From assembly GCA_014621425.1 (NCBI GenBank), contig JAANBB010000043.1, positions 1 to 64,000 of the forward strand: a stretch of 64,000 bases of DNA, given 5' to 3'. The notes under the pieces were generated by a model. That model searched no databases. It saw only the letters and a list, made by a program, of their open reading frames with translations, and was not told the DNA's origin. This document shows positions 35,024 to 46,893 of this stretch, one piece after another. This DNA comes from Cylindrodendrum hubeiense. Lineage: Eukaryota; Ascomycota; Sordariomycetes; Hypocreales; Nectriaceae. Position 1 is the first letter of the stretch; every line of letters begins with the position of its first letter. Made by a program: the position numbers and the translations under genes.

Positions 35024-37396
35024 ATGAGTTCAGAGTACTCGTATGACGAGCAGGTGCGTTGCTATTGCTTCCCGCCCTCCTCCGGCGCCCGTCTCGTGGC
35101 TTCAAGATGCTCTGGCGTGCGAGATGCGAGCTGCGAACTGCGAGATGCGCCAGGAGGACAGCGCGGACGGCTCGATCACTCCCCCCTTCGCGATGCAGCT
35201 CCGCTAACCCTCATCTCCTCTACAGGGCCAGTTCTTCCCCTTCTTCATCCTCACCCTCAGCGGCCTGGTCACGCTCCCCCTGACCTACACCCTCCTCTGC
35301 CCCAGCAAGGACGAAGATGCCCTCGCGCCGCGCATCAAGACCGACTACAAGACGGAGCATGCCGCCACCGTCGACGCGCTGAGGACCACCCAGAAGCGCA
35401 AGCAATGGAGGGTCAAGCGGGCCATCGTGGTGGTGGTGGGGTGGGCTCTCATGGCCGGTATGGTCTACCTGATCATGGTGACCCAGCGCACTGTTCCTAA
35501 GCTCTGGAACCCTTACGATATCCTGGGCGTCTCAGAGGTAAGGGCTCTCCGTCCAGTCATGTCTGACGTTTCTAACGTGAATCGCGTCTTTAGTCCTTCA
35601 CCGAGAAGCAAATCAAGTCCCACTACAAGCGACTATCTGTCAAGTTCCACCCCGACAAGGCCCGACCCGACCCGGCCAAGAACGAGACCCTCGAGACCCT
35701 CAACGACTACTACGTCGAGCTCACCAAGGCCTACCAGGCCCTGACTGACGAGGACGTCCGCAACAACTACATCCAGTATGGCCACCCCGACGGCAAGCAG
35801 AGCTTCAGCATGGGTATCGCCCTCCCCATGTTCATCATCTCCGACGGCAACGGCAAGTACGTTGTCCTTGTCTACACCATGCTCCTCGGCGTCCTGCTTC
35901 CCTACCTCGTTGGCTCGTGGTGGTACGGCACGAAGCGGAGGTCCAAGGAGGGCATCCTGATGGAGAGCGCCAACAACCTGTTCCGACAATACGAGGAAGG
36001 CATTGAGGAGGGTGCCATTATTACCGCTCTCAGCACCGGAAAGGAATTCGACGAGGTCTTCAAGGGCGACAAGGCTGATGCGGGTCTCTCTAAGATCGAG
36101 TCGCGCATCACCGCCGAGAGCGACACCGTCCCTATCGCTTCTGGTATGTCAGTCAAGGACAAGGAACAGCTTGAGGATCTCGACAACGGTGTGCGACGAA
36201 AGGCCCTTGCCCTGTTGTGGGCTTACTTGGGCCGCGTCGAGCTCGATGATGCTGCTCTCACCAAGGCCAAGTACGAGGTTGCCCCCATCGCTCGTGCCCT
36301 GAACCAGTCTTTCGCCGCCATCTCTCTCGCATACGGTAACATCGACCCTATCGCCCGCTCCTACTCCACCAGCCAGCACCTGATCCAGGCCATTCCTCCC
36401 AAGGCTTCTCCTCTTCTCCAGCTCCCCCACTTCACCAACTCCGTGGTTACCGCCGTTGAGGGCGACTCCAAGACGCACATGTCTGTTCAGCAGTTCATGG
36501 ACCGCCCCGACGCCACCCGAAGAGAGCTTGCTGTCGGCGAGGACCTCCTGACCGACAAGCAGTACGACAGTGCCATCTCCGTGGCCAAGCAGATTCCCTA
36601 CCTCCGTGTGGCCAAGGCTTTCTTCAAGGTTACTGGCGAGCGCTTCATTATCCCCTCTTCCCTCGTCACCCTGGTCATCAAGGGCCGCTTCATCCCCCCT
36701 GGCACTGAGAACATCCCCGCCGTCAACGAGCTGGACCTCGAGGACATCGACCCCGATGAGGACGACCTCGAGGGCAACAGCGGAAAGAAGAAGGTTCTCA
36801 AGGGCCCTGACGGCAAGCCTATTCTCGTCGATGAGCAGGTCATCTCTCCCCCTCTTGCTTTCGCCCCTCACTACGCCCGCGAAGTTTCCCCCAAGTGGTA
36901 CGCCTTCCTCAGCGACTCCAAGCAGGGCAAGATGGCCGTTCCCCCCTTCGCATTCACCAAGTTCGACCAGCCCATTGTCGACGACAAGGGCAACCCCACC
37001 TTCAACATGCAGACTCTCAAGGCTCAGTTCGCTGCCCCCCCTCAGGCCGGTCACTACACCTTTGTGCTGCACGTTGTCTGTGACGCCTACGTTGGCTTCG
37101 ACACCAAGATGGAGGTTACCCTCGTGGTCGAGGAGGCCAGCAAAGCTGCCGCGATGCAGGCTGAGGATGACATCAGCGAGCCCGAAGAGGGTGAGTTTCT
37201 CTCCCACAATCCAATGAAAAGAAGACAAATAACTAATATGACTCTAGACACCCTCGCTGGCCAGATGCAAGCCCTGAAGACCGGCCAGGCTCCCAAGCCC
37301 CGTCGGAATGATGACGACTCAGATGAGGAGAGCGGTACTGAAGAGGAGGAGGAGGACACCAGCGCGACCAACACGGATACCGAGGACGAGTCATAG
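35024..37396 (+). CDS. SEC63: ER translocon J-domain protein Sec63, 695 aa
   Basis: Sec63 works with the Sec61 channel and Kar2/BiP in post-translational protein import into the ER. Four exons (35024-35053, 35226-35537, 35594-37190, 37248-37396) give 695 residues. Membrane segments lie at about 14-34, 79-99 and 190-212. The luminal J domain follows the second one, with the exact HPD motif in SVKFHPDKARPDP at about 132-135. The long cytosolic Brl (Sec63) domain contains repeated helical segments, and a C-terminal immunoglobulin-like part includes HYTFVLHVVCDAYVGFD. The last exon is acidic (DDDSDEESGTEEEEE), as in yeast, where the acidic tail binds Sec62. The 30-nt first exon is small but its splice sites are good. 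Identification is firm. Confidence 0.96.
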
Positions 37397-38065
37397 CTGG
37401 GTTCTACCCTCTCGCAGCGGACCCCCCGTGGACGCGGGTTGCGGTCCTAGTCTTGTATTTGTTCGCCAAAGCGTCTTCTTTTCGCAAAGCAAACCGAGTA
37501 GTTTTTGATGGCACTCTGGGCAGGGAGGCATGGAGGGGAAAAAGTGGCATCATGGGGACATATTTTTCGCAGTTGTCATTCTTCTCTGCGGGTCATTTGG
37601 GAGTTCTAGGGTGTTTAGGGTATTATCTATCATAACTTGTAGTCTCTTGCGATTGTTCTTGTTTCTTCTTGCGCGTCTTGAAATTACTCTCTTCTACAGC
37701 ATAGAAATGGGGAATGGCGAGGTAGAGATAGTCCCCCTTTAAGCCGGTGTTGGACCGCGGTGTTAACTATATCGTAACAACACCCTGTTGCAGGGGGATT
37801 GAAGAGAAATAATGAAAGACAAGAAGATGATAAAATCGCTGCTCCCCATGCTGAGATCCCACACACTGCGCCGAGCCCGACCCCGTGTCATATGGGGTCT
37901 TGGTTTGTGTTCATACATCTGGATCCGGGCCTTTGATTCCTCGCACCTAAAACAGGTACTCTGGGACTTGCGTTGCCGCTGGTACAAAATCTTTTAAGAC
38001 GCAAGTCCAGCTTCGTCTCGTTCACCGTGAACATGACATGACATGGGTTGACATATTGTCATTCA
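37397..38065. other. Convergent 3' regions
   Basis: The 3' ends of SEC63 (+) and the DENN-like gene (-) face each other here. T-rich stretches (GTTCTTGTTTCTTCTTG near 37655) fit terminators or 3' untranslated sequence. No gene was seen. Confidence 0.55.
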
Positions 38066-40020
38066 TTAACACACCCTCACGCCACACACCTCAACGCCCT
38101 TGCTCTCGATACGGGCGGGCCGTCCAAAGTACTGCGTGGAAAGTTCGCGGACGAAGAGAGCGTCGCTGTCACTCCAGACATCGAGACCCATGTTTTCCAC
38201 GGCGTGGCTGTCGACACGGATGGCGTCCTCATCGACATCGACCTCTCCTGGATGAAGCGGGGCGTTCTCGGCGGATGAAGAGGGCGGGGAGGAGTCCTCG
38301 TCCTCATCGTCGCCGTCGGTGTAAGGCCCCTCCTGGCTGTCGGCGAGGTCGCCAAGGACGGAGAGGATCTGGGTGGTGAGACGGTGGAAATAGGCGATAA
38401 CGGCGAGCTCTAGGCGGGCCTCGCTGGCATCGTGGGAGGTGGTACGGCGGGTGGCGGCGAGAGAAGAGAGAGAGCCCGAAGGAGTCTCAGAGCGGGAGGA
38501 GGGCCTGGGCATGGCCATGGAGCTGGGACCAAGGTCGGCGAGGAGAGCGGCGTCCCGGGATGCTTCTTCTTGCTCTTCAGAGCGGAGTTGCTCGCCGGCG
38601 CTGGCCCACCACATGTAGCCGTTGTAGGCGAGGGCGGTCCAAGTCAGGGGCTCAACAATGGTCTCGACGGCGTCGTCGCGGGGATCTCGGACTACACGGG
38701 TCGACTGGCTGGAAAGGCGCACAGCCGAGGTGTCCGAGTGGGGGGACTCCGGGGCGGGGCCGATGTTGGATAGTCGCTCAAGGCCGTTCTTCAGCGAGGT
38801 GAAGCGACGGAGGTCGCGTTGAGTGGCCTTGACGGGTTGGCCGCGAGGACATTCCACAAGGGGCCAGACTCGTTCCACAGCGTTGGAGGCATAGTCTGGG
38901 GGAATGGTAATAAGCATATCCCATAGAGTATCCTTCATGGCGAGGATGCTGTCAGTAGTGCAGGCGATCCAACCGGAACCAGACTCGTCATCCACAGCGT
39001 CCTCGGCGCTGCGCTCACGTTTCGATGCTTCAAAATCCTCCATGAGGAAGGGGATATCATGAACACCAATGGAGAAAAGGGGCCTCAGGCGTTGGGTGGA
39101 TGACGCCGTAGGCAATATGTCCGTGACGGACAAGGGGATATTTGAGAGAACAGAGATGTTATATACTGGACGGGGTTAGACATAGCTGATAGTGGTAACG
39201 TAGTTTCGTTCACTCACCAAAATCACAGATCTCATGGACCGGTGCATGACAAGAAATTAAGATGCGCTTCCGTAACAAGGCGGCGCGGTGGATAGGGAAA
39301 ATTAAGGGACCAAACTTATCCAACAGGCTGGTGAGGCTCCAGGCGGGATGGTACGGGGAGAGCCTGTGACCGGCGGGAACCACGGATATGCCATCGGATG
39401 CAGAGCGGTTGCGGGCATGGGCTTTGCGACCGAAGGCCTCGGAAGGGATTAGAGGCGAGCTCACAGGCGTCTCGCCGGAGAGACGGCGGTTGCCCTGGCC
39501 GGGCTTCTCCTTGTTTGCGTTCCAGTAGTCCTCGAGGACGCCGGTGTCCTTTCGATCTTCAGCGAGCTTACTGTGTGATTGTTAGTTGTCATCACAAGCA
39601 GATGCGACCCTAGGTGAGACATACGCAGCCATCTCCTTCAATACCTCGGCATGCCTCCAGGCGCGGCCTAGGCGACCGTAGCTCAGAGGTACCAAGACGC
39701 CAACGGCAATCATCCTAGCATGCCGTGCTTCCTCCTCGTCGCAGGGCATATTGATGAAGGCGCTGAGGCCCGCGTGCCCGCCATCGTGGACGAAGTAGAT
39801 GAGGTCGTTGGAGACGGTGTGCAGACCGGAGGGCAGAGACTTGTATTCGACAAGTCCCTCGAGCTCAACGCCAGGCGCAGATTGCTTCCAGACGATGGTG
39901 TAGCCGGCCTTGACATCGAAATGGATCAGGAAGAGGGGCGGCGATCGGGGGGCGGTCGGGTGGTGGGTTGGAGGGCATTCGAACGGAGAGGGAGGGTTGT
40001 CCTCTGCGAGAGGAGGCCAT
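38066..40020 (-). CDS. DENND11/LCHN-like (DUF4484) protein, possible frame break at the start
   Basis: Three exons (40020-39625, 39570-39218, 39165-38066) encode a protein of about 615 residues resembling the DENN-domain protein LCHN, whose relatives regulate Rab GTPases. The N-terminal signature LFLIHFDVKAGYTIVWKQ, the middle YGRLGRAWRHAEVLKEM and the linker EDRKDTGVLEDYW match the family, and the C-terminal part has an acidic tail. Both introns (54 and 52 nt) are standard. The natural ATG at 40020 (GCCATGGC context) opens a frame that is one base out of register with the conserved LFLIHF; a single extra G in a six-G run on the plus strand (39947-39952) would explain it. Alternatively there is an upstream exon that I could not place. 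The first 30 residues are therefore uncertain. Confidence 0.75.
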
Positions 40021-40915
40021 GGCGACTATCGGGCGAGTCGCATCATATGGGGGCTCTAGTTATAGGACGACGACGAGCTCGATCTGCCAGATGATGGAGA
40101 TGGTGATGGAGTTGGGCTTTCGAGGACAACAAGGGAGAGGGCGGGCTGGATCGATATCGCAGGCGTGGACGGTGAGTGTTGGGACGAAGCAGATTAATTA
40201 TCGCACAGCCGGAATCAAGACAATGCTCGGCCTCAAAGCGGGTGCCGACGGGAGGTGCTGTCGCAATTGGAGCTGCGGACCTTACGGGAGGATGCAGGAT
40301 GGACGTTGGCGATGGTAGGATTTGGTGGTTGGAACTTGCTTGTGGGTAGCGCCCAAGTGCTCTAGCCAGCGGGGACTTCAGTGGAGGTGGTGCTAGCTTA
40401 CAGTGGTTACATACCCCGGCAGCCCACCCGATAGGCGACATCGCACTGTTTTCACGTGATGTATACGCGAGACGATGATGGAAGTGGAAGTGCGTGTGGA
40501 GAGATGACGACGATGGTTCGCAACGCCAAGGAATATCCAAACATGGTGGATGAACTTTTGGCAAAAGAATATGTGTGTTACGCAGTTAACACTCGTTTTT
40601 TCACATGCTAGAATGCGCGGAGCGGAAGTTGGGCGCCTATACTTTTGCGAAAGGGTGTGCTCGGCTCGGCCTCGTGATATCCGGCAGCCTGGATGTTGCA
40701 AGGAGAATGCCTGGAATCATGGCCTGACACTGGCGTGCTGGGCGGGTTGTTAGATGTCGGCCTCTGTTATGTTTAATCCCCGGAGCAAAATACAGCCAAT
40801 TACATGATTGGCACGATGAGATCTAGTTCATCTAGAACAAGGGCCCCCAATGACATGGGATGAAACTAAGCAACCTAATGCACATGCATACCGAAGGATT
40901 CTCTACTGTCAATAA
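40021..40915. other. Promoter side of the DENN-like gene and spacer
   Basis: Upstream of the minus-strand gene there are C/T-rich segments on the minus strand (near 40080-40140), typical of promoters. From 40400 on, no coding signal is convincing. Confidence 0.45.
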
Positions 40916-41098
40916 TTAGCGGCCGTCCCAGTGATAATAGTTAGCTTGTGAGCCGACGGGTTTGGGGGAGTGGGGGCGCCTTGGCTCGCTAAATCCCCCA
41001 TTGGCTCCCACAAATCCCCGCTCCGAAGCCATCGACGACGAACGCTTTGCCATGTGCTGTTGTCTCGTTACCGCGTCATCACCGCTGATCTCGCCCAT
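40916..41098 (-). CDS. Possible small protein or terminal exon, 60 aa
   Basis: A short GC-richer frame with ATG at 41098, preceded by a good acceptor-like TTTTTGCAG|GC, in otherwise AT-rich flanks. The product is hydrophilic, begins MGEISGDDAVTRQQH and ends with QANYYHWDGR. The 3' end and composition look coding. It may be the last exon of a gene whose upstream exons I could not find in 41100-41510, or an independent small gene. No family is recognised. Confidence 0.4.
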   Translation of the reverse strand: MGEISGDDAVTRQQHMAKRSSSMASERGFVGANGGFSEPRRPHSPKPVGSQANYYHWDGR

Positions 41099-41517
41099 GC
41101 CTGCAAAAACACAAGAGTATTGGTATTAGCACGCATATAAACTACTATTTACAAGCTGAACAAATGCCATAATATTTAAGAGTAATCAATTGTGCTTCAT
41201 CTTGAACATAACCGAAAACAGAAAACCCTTTACACTTATTGATGAACCTAACGATAATACCTATGTTGTTTACATGTATCCCTATTAGATTGATACCTAA
41301 TTACTAAACCTTGCCTAGTACCTGGTGCGTGCGAATAGGAACAGATGTGTGAGAGAACAGGTCACTCAAATACAACCCAAAGCTACTATAGCTACTATAC
41401 TGTTATACGAGATGACCGGCAGTGCCCTACAGATGGTTGCAATTGTTTCGAATGCTACCCTCCCATTGACATCGTGTGATACGCGCCTGTTTTTGCACCT
41501 GACTCCTAGAGTAAAGC
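41099..41517. other. AT-rich spacer
   Basis: Low-GC sequence, including AACTACTATTTACAAG and runs of TA-rich bases, with no coding signal; it holds the 3' region of the following minus-strand gene. Confidence 0.5.
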
Positions 41518-44500
41518 TTATTCCTTCTCGAGAACAACACCCGTCTCCCGAATGGCCTCAATGTTCTCGTGCGATAGCTCATCATTTTCGGCATCGATCT
41601 CATCCATCCTGTCCCACCAGTAACCGAAGAAGAATTTGGCAAATGGCTGGCCAAATTCAGTAAACTTGGCGTCGAACTCCTCAACTAAGGTATCCAAACG
41701 TGCGGCCAAGTAGCGGTCTTCCTCTTGTATCTCTATGACACCCTCCAGGTCCATGATGTCTATAATTGGGTACTCGCCATCACGGATCGCTTCAGTTAAT
41801 CTTTTGTCAACGTGATCGTTCCAATCGGTGTGTGTACAGCATGTATGTTTCATCCCAAGACGAGTGAAGGTGCTTAGTCGAATTATATCGGTGAGAACTT
41901 GGGTTGGCACCTTGCCAGAGGATAAAACATGTTGTATTAGTTCCACATTGGGGCGTAGGCGCTGACGAAACCAAGGTCCTATGTTTTCGTCCCACGGGTA
42001 AATGTCCCACACCCCTCGGGCGAATAGTGAAGCGGGAGTACATCCCCGTTGTGCACAATAGCAGTTGCAAGGATCAGATGCCGGGTGAGTGATGATCTCG
42101 TACAGCTGTGCGATGTGTTGCTCGTCATTCCTCGAGACTTGTGATGCGTGGGTAATATATGCCGTCTTATAGGCAATGCGGTGGATGGTCTTGTAGCGTC
42201 TACTCCTGCATTCTGGCGGGGTTCCCGGGCCGCAGGCAGAGTGAGGGATCAAACTGTTGAGATTTGCCCCGTGCATCACGAACCACGCTATTAGATCCAA
42301 GACTCCTTTTAAGCCGCGTCGGATTGCAAGTCCTAGAAATTCTATTACCATTAAGGGGATAATGCCATGAAACACAACATTGGTGTGGTTGAACCCGGCC
42401 TGGAACAATGCCTCGGCGAGAGTGGCGCTCATGCAGGCTGAATGATATATTGAACCCGCTTGAATCCATTGATAATGCCACGGAATTGGAATTTGATGAT
42501 TCCGCAAGGACTCAACAATAGAAAATGCTTCTTCTTGAGGCATATGGTTTTCCTGAAGGCCGAGTTTTAATGTTTCGTAACCTGGAAGCCACTTGAGGGC
42601 AAATGATGCAAGCTTCGTTCTGTGGTTTGCCGACTCCTGACTTAAAAGGTAAATAATTTCATCCGACACTGCATATTCATGGCTCCATAGTTGATGCTCC
42701 TCCATGATTTCAGTATTCTCTAGATTTATTTTAGCGTTCGCATCAAGAAGCAGCCGAACGGACTTGACTTGTCCTAATCGGAGCGCATAGTCAATGGGAG
42801 TATCGCCGCGAGAATCGCCAACATCAACGAGACTCTGGGAAGTGTCTCCCCCTAATTCGAGAATAATTTCGACTCCCCTAGCCCAGGTAACTGAGAGGTG
42901 TAGTGGTGTTTCTCCACCTGGAGCCTTTTCGAGAAGAGGAAGGCTCGATGTACACAGAATTTGGCGCAAATCAGTCTCAGATTCCCCGAGTATTGCACGA
43001 GATAAGCGGCCATATTCTAAGGCTTTGGAGAGATTAGCAAAGCGAAAGTGGGATGAAATGATGTTCACCTACAGCAGGGAATTCCTAGCATCCTTCGTCG
43101 ATGTAGGGGAAGAAAATATATACCACCGAGCTCAGCTAGAGGTTCCCTGGCATCCCCTCCAAATTCCGCGCCACACTCAAAAAGTTCTCTCAGCATACTT
43201 TTTGTGTGCATTGGTTCGAAGCCAGGAGTTATGAGATCCCACCAACCTACCAGGTGTAGAAAATATCGCAAAGGCGTTCTGGGTAGGGCTATAAGATAAA
43301 TTTACCATGCATTGTGTGAGAGACTTACTGCCGACCGTCATTGACTGGGACACCCATGTCGACGAGCACCCTGAGGAAATTTAAACAGACTACTGCTTCT
43401 TCCTTTGAGACATAATGGTATACCCGGCATGCCACCTGTTTTCTCATTCAGCTTTGCCTGCTAGGGATAGGGCTCACGACCACATACATGAAGTAGGTTA
43501 TCGCCGAAGGCGTTGATATCAGTGGGCCAAGCCTTATGGTTCATGAATGATTGTCGCAAACCGACTAGACAAGTCTGTAATTCATTTCTCAGATTTTCGG
43601 CTGCCAGTCCCTGATTTATACGTGCCACGGTTTCGGTCACAAGTGTAAATGCTGGTGAGGAATGGCAAGTTGCGCGGACCGTAAAGTTGGGATACACTTC
43701 GAGGTCTCGCAGAAATGTATGCCGGGCGTATTGGACCAGAAGCTTGTACTTAAATATGTAGTGGAATACCTTAATTTGCCCAACAAGGGTCCGTCTTGTC
43801 TGCTTCCGGAACGAATAGACGCACGTATCCGCGTGGGTTCTCGGAGAGCTAACGGCACAATTACATTCAAAAATTGGTAGTGCGTTTTGAGAAGTAGAAT
43901 TCTTCCTCCTCTCAACTGTAGTTAGATTATTCCAAGGAGAGAATGGAATCGAAGTCCTTGAGACACATCCTTGTGCTTGTGGATGTTGAAAGACATGGGA
44001 GGTTTCGAAATCACCTTGTATCAAACTAGGGGGTCCGTAAGTCGTGCACTGAGCTGACTCTATTCTTTTGGCGACTTTGAAATGAATCGTTGATTAACTT
44101 CTCAAGGACTTCGAGTCGGATTTGAAGGAATTCTTCCAATCGTGCCACCCTCAAACCCACGTTCTGCGTCACAATAGGGAGCATATCGGAGACTTTAGCA
44201 GATAGGTCTTTTCCTTGAGTGGAAATTGCCAAGGCGATCTTGTTGGATTCGGAGCGCGTATCACGACGTAAATCCGTGGTTATATCGCTAGAAGAGTCAG
44301 TCTCACATCTCGTTGTACAGTTCATCATACACGCACTAGTTCATCAACAAAATCTGGCTTGACAGGGCAAATTGAAACTCATGCATTTGGCGCCTGAAGA
44401 ACTCAAACGTGTCTTTTTGGAACGGGTACTGGAATTTCCGGATCACGGATCTTCCATGGCTCTTGAGGCTCGAAAAGGGAGCCTGCTGAGAATGCTTGTC

Positions 44501-44770
44501 GCTGAAGTTATTCAGCTCCTGTAAACATTGACCACATGCGCCCAAGCACTCGTTGATTGAAGACTTCAAGTCTGAGCCCGTAGCTTGTCCCTGCTGGCGT
44601 TCTTCAAGGAGGCGGAGGAATGTCCGGAGACGCTCGGCTTGTTGGCCGAGGAGAAGGAGGTCGTCGTTTCGAGCGCGATAGTTGCGGCAGTAGGTTAGAA
44701 GCCCATCACATATCGTGATGCCGAGGGAGGCCAGACCAGCAGCGCCGGTCATGGCGGTAAGTGGATCCAT
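41518..44770 (-). CDS. HeLo-like N-terminal/ankyrin-repeat protein, gene model partly uncertain
   Basis: The ATG at 44770 starts MDPLTAMTGAAGLASLGITI, the hydrophobic opening of the fungal HeLo-like/SesB-type N-terminal domain found in incompatibility NLRs. A coiled-coil-like linker follows (VARLEEFLQIRLEVLEKL). The C-terminal half has degenerate ankyrin-like units (GETPLHLSVTWARGVEIILELG, GDTPIDYALRLGQVKSVRLLL). Exons: 44770-44337, 44287 to about 44110, about 44048 to 43488, 43435-43329, 43278-43124 and 43022-41518; the downstream junctions keep phase. Between about 44110 and 44048 the frame changes: either a 61-nt intron with a poor GTCCTT donor or a one-base shift. No NACHT or NB-ARC core is present, so this is an NLR-like receptor without an NTPase, or a remnant of one. 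Confidence 0.65.
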
Positions 44771-46893
44771 GATGACGGGGTGAATGGGTTGAAAGAGGAA
44801 CAGAACTTTTCTGGCAACAGCAAGAGAACCAGGCTGTACAAGTTGTTGGCAGGCTGTGTAGGGAGTGATCTGGCGATGCCCGAGTAGGTTACACAGCGCT
44901 CTGCGGTCGGTAATCAGACCTATCAACGATGGCGGTGCAATGCAGTCAGATGCGGACGCTTTGGGTGATTGCGCCCTACGCAAGCGAGGATGGTCATGAC
45001 GAGACGAGGCTGCGTCGGGCAGAGCCATAAATTTATAATACTGTCCATGAGATAGGAGCGCAAGGGGAAAAGACGGGCGCAATGCGTTCAGCGTGTTGTG
45101 TGCAGTGGTAGACGGCGAGCCTTGGTAGCAGCCACGCTGGACTAAGCCTTTCAGGATGTACCATTCATGATTGTAATTATTTGCATTATTGACGGTAGTA
45201 TATCTTCACATGAGTCTCAGGTAGTATGTGAGTTATGGTGACTGCCGAAAATGAAGCTGGTTGAAGAGTACTGTCCTCCTTGTTACTTTAAAGACTGCGT
45301 CGGGGTACAAGTGGCCGCTCCCTATCGTATATTGCCAAACTAGCCTCGTTTATTCTAACACCATGTCACGGAAAATGGAGGGACATGAGAAGCATATCCA
45401 GCTACTATGTTTGGGCCTGCGAACGCTGTGGTTGCTAAGATGCAGTGATCTTCTGCGGCTGGTTACTGGAACTCCCAATACGTCTTAGTGTACCCGTAAC
45501 TTATCATAGGTGGGTAGGATATGGAGACAGGGAGGGAAAACAAGCATCGCAGAGCCGAGTCGAGGGGAATGCGACGTGGCTGTAAACGATATTGATGCGA
45601 AACGGGAAAACGGAATGATGTCATCCGGTTTGAGTTGATTCGCATCATGGTTTATCATGGTTCATCCTGAGTGTATTTTTACGTTGCATCATGATATACT
45701 GCTATCTGGCATGGTGCCGTTCGTCATACCGTAATGACGTATCCCGCCTGGTACCTGCTTAGAACAGCAATGTGTGGGGGAGGAGCATGGCTCCCTTGCA
45801 GGCTTCCGCAATCCCATGACGGGGGACGCGGCGGGCAAATGGTTGGGAAAATGCCACGTGATTGTCATGGCTTCGGTCCCCAACGCAATTCCAGACAAGG
45901 GGAAAATGGCACATTCCGACGCCGCAAGCCGAGGCTCGTCGTGTGTTTTGTTTAGCGGTGCGAGGACGTTGAAGATTTGATTCACAGCAGACGGTGGCGG
46001 AGCTGAAGGGCCGGGAGTGTCTTGAGTGTCTTGGGTGTCTCTCCTTCCACCCGGCGATGCACGGGGTGTCTCATGGAAGAGGCTAGTGGCTGTCTGTCTC
46101 CCTGCCCGGCAATTCTGTCTGTTCTGTCTGTTCTGTCTCGTCGTGTCTCAGAGGCACAAGAGCCAGTACAGCCAGTAACTAACTAACTACAGCCAGTAAA
46201 ACCACTACAGCCAGCACAGCCAAACAGCGCCGGCCCATCGGCATGGGGCGCGGCTGACTAAGACACGGCTGTCACAAGCCATCGGTGCACGCTCGACCGG
46301 TGACACCCGTCGGCGGCCAATCAGCGCGGCCGCTTTCCACGTTCCCCCCCGCTCACGCTGTAGCATCGTAGCTCACTTGCCCCCGAAACCCCGTTCTCCG
46401 ATCCCGTGCCCGCATCCCGCTCTGCAACGGCCTTTTCCCTGGTCGTCTGCGTGGTCCCCCGCTGCGCTGGCTCAAGTCCTGCTGCGCCGTCTTCCCTTTT
46501 GCGACCTTTCGTGCCCTGCCATGGCCTTGCGATAGCGCTTCCGCACCCGTCCTCGCTCCCCCGCCGTCTGCTCTCCGCCGGGTCCTGTACTGACTCCTGT
46601 ACCGAGACCTGTACCGTCGCCTTCCCCGGTAGTCCTACCGCTAGCAGAAAAAAAGACCCCGCCGAACCGCCCCGTCGGCCGCTATCGCCCGCCGTTTGAA
46701 AGAGCCTCAACCCGGCTCAACAACCAACCACCCCGCCAAACCTCCTTTCTTCCCCGTTCACTCCCCCGTCTCCTCCCCTTCGTCGGCCTCCTCCTCTGTC
46801 CCCCCGCGAGCGAGCGGTCGAAACACGGTCGAAACACGGTCGAGCCAAGATCTCTTTCGAGTTCCCGACAGACACCGACCCAAACCCGCCACC
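44771..46893. other. Intergenic, divergent promoters
   Basis: A 2.1 kb gap between the ankyrin gene (-) and the acyltransferase (+). The left part holds the promoter of the ankyrin gene. 45080-45700 is AT-rich and empty. From 46330 to 46893 the plus strand is very C/T-rich, as expected for the promoter and leader of the acyltransferase, ending in GCCACCATG. Confidence 0.5.
46113..46139 (+). repeat. TTCTGTCTG tandem repeat, three units
   Basis: Three consecutive 9-base units, TTCTGTCTG, TTCTGTCTG and TTCTGTCTC, in the spacer upstream of the acyltransferase. Just downstream (46155-46215) are several copies of ACAGCCAGTA. It is simple sequence of no known function. Confidence 0.75.

Noticed and set aside
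36149..37228. 359-codon minus-strand frame
   Set aside because: Shadow of SEC63 caused by its codon bias.
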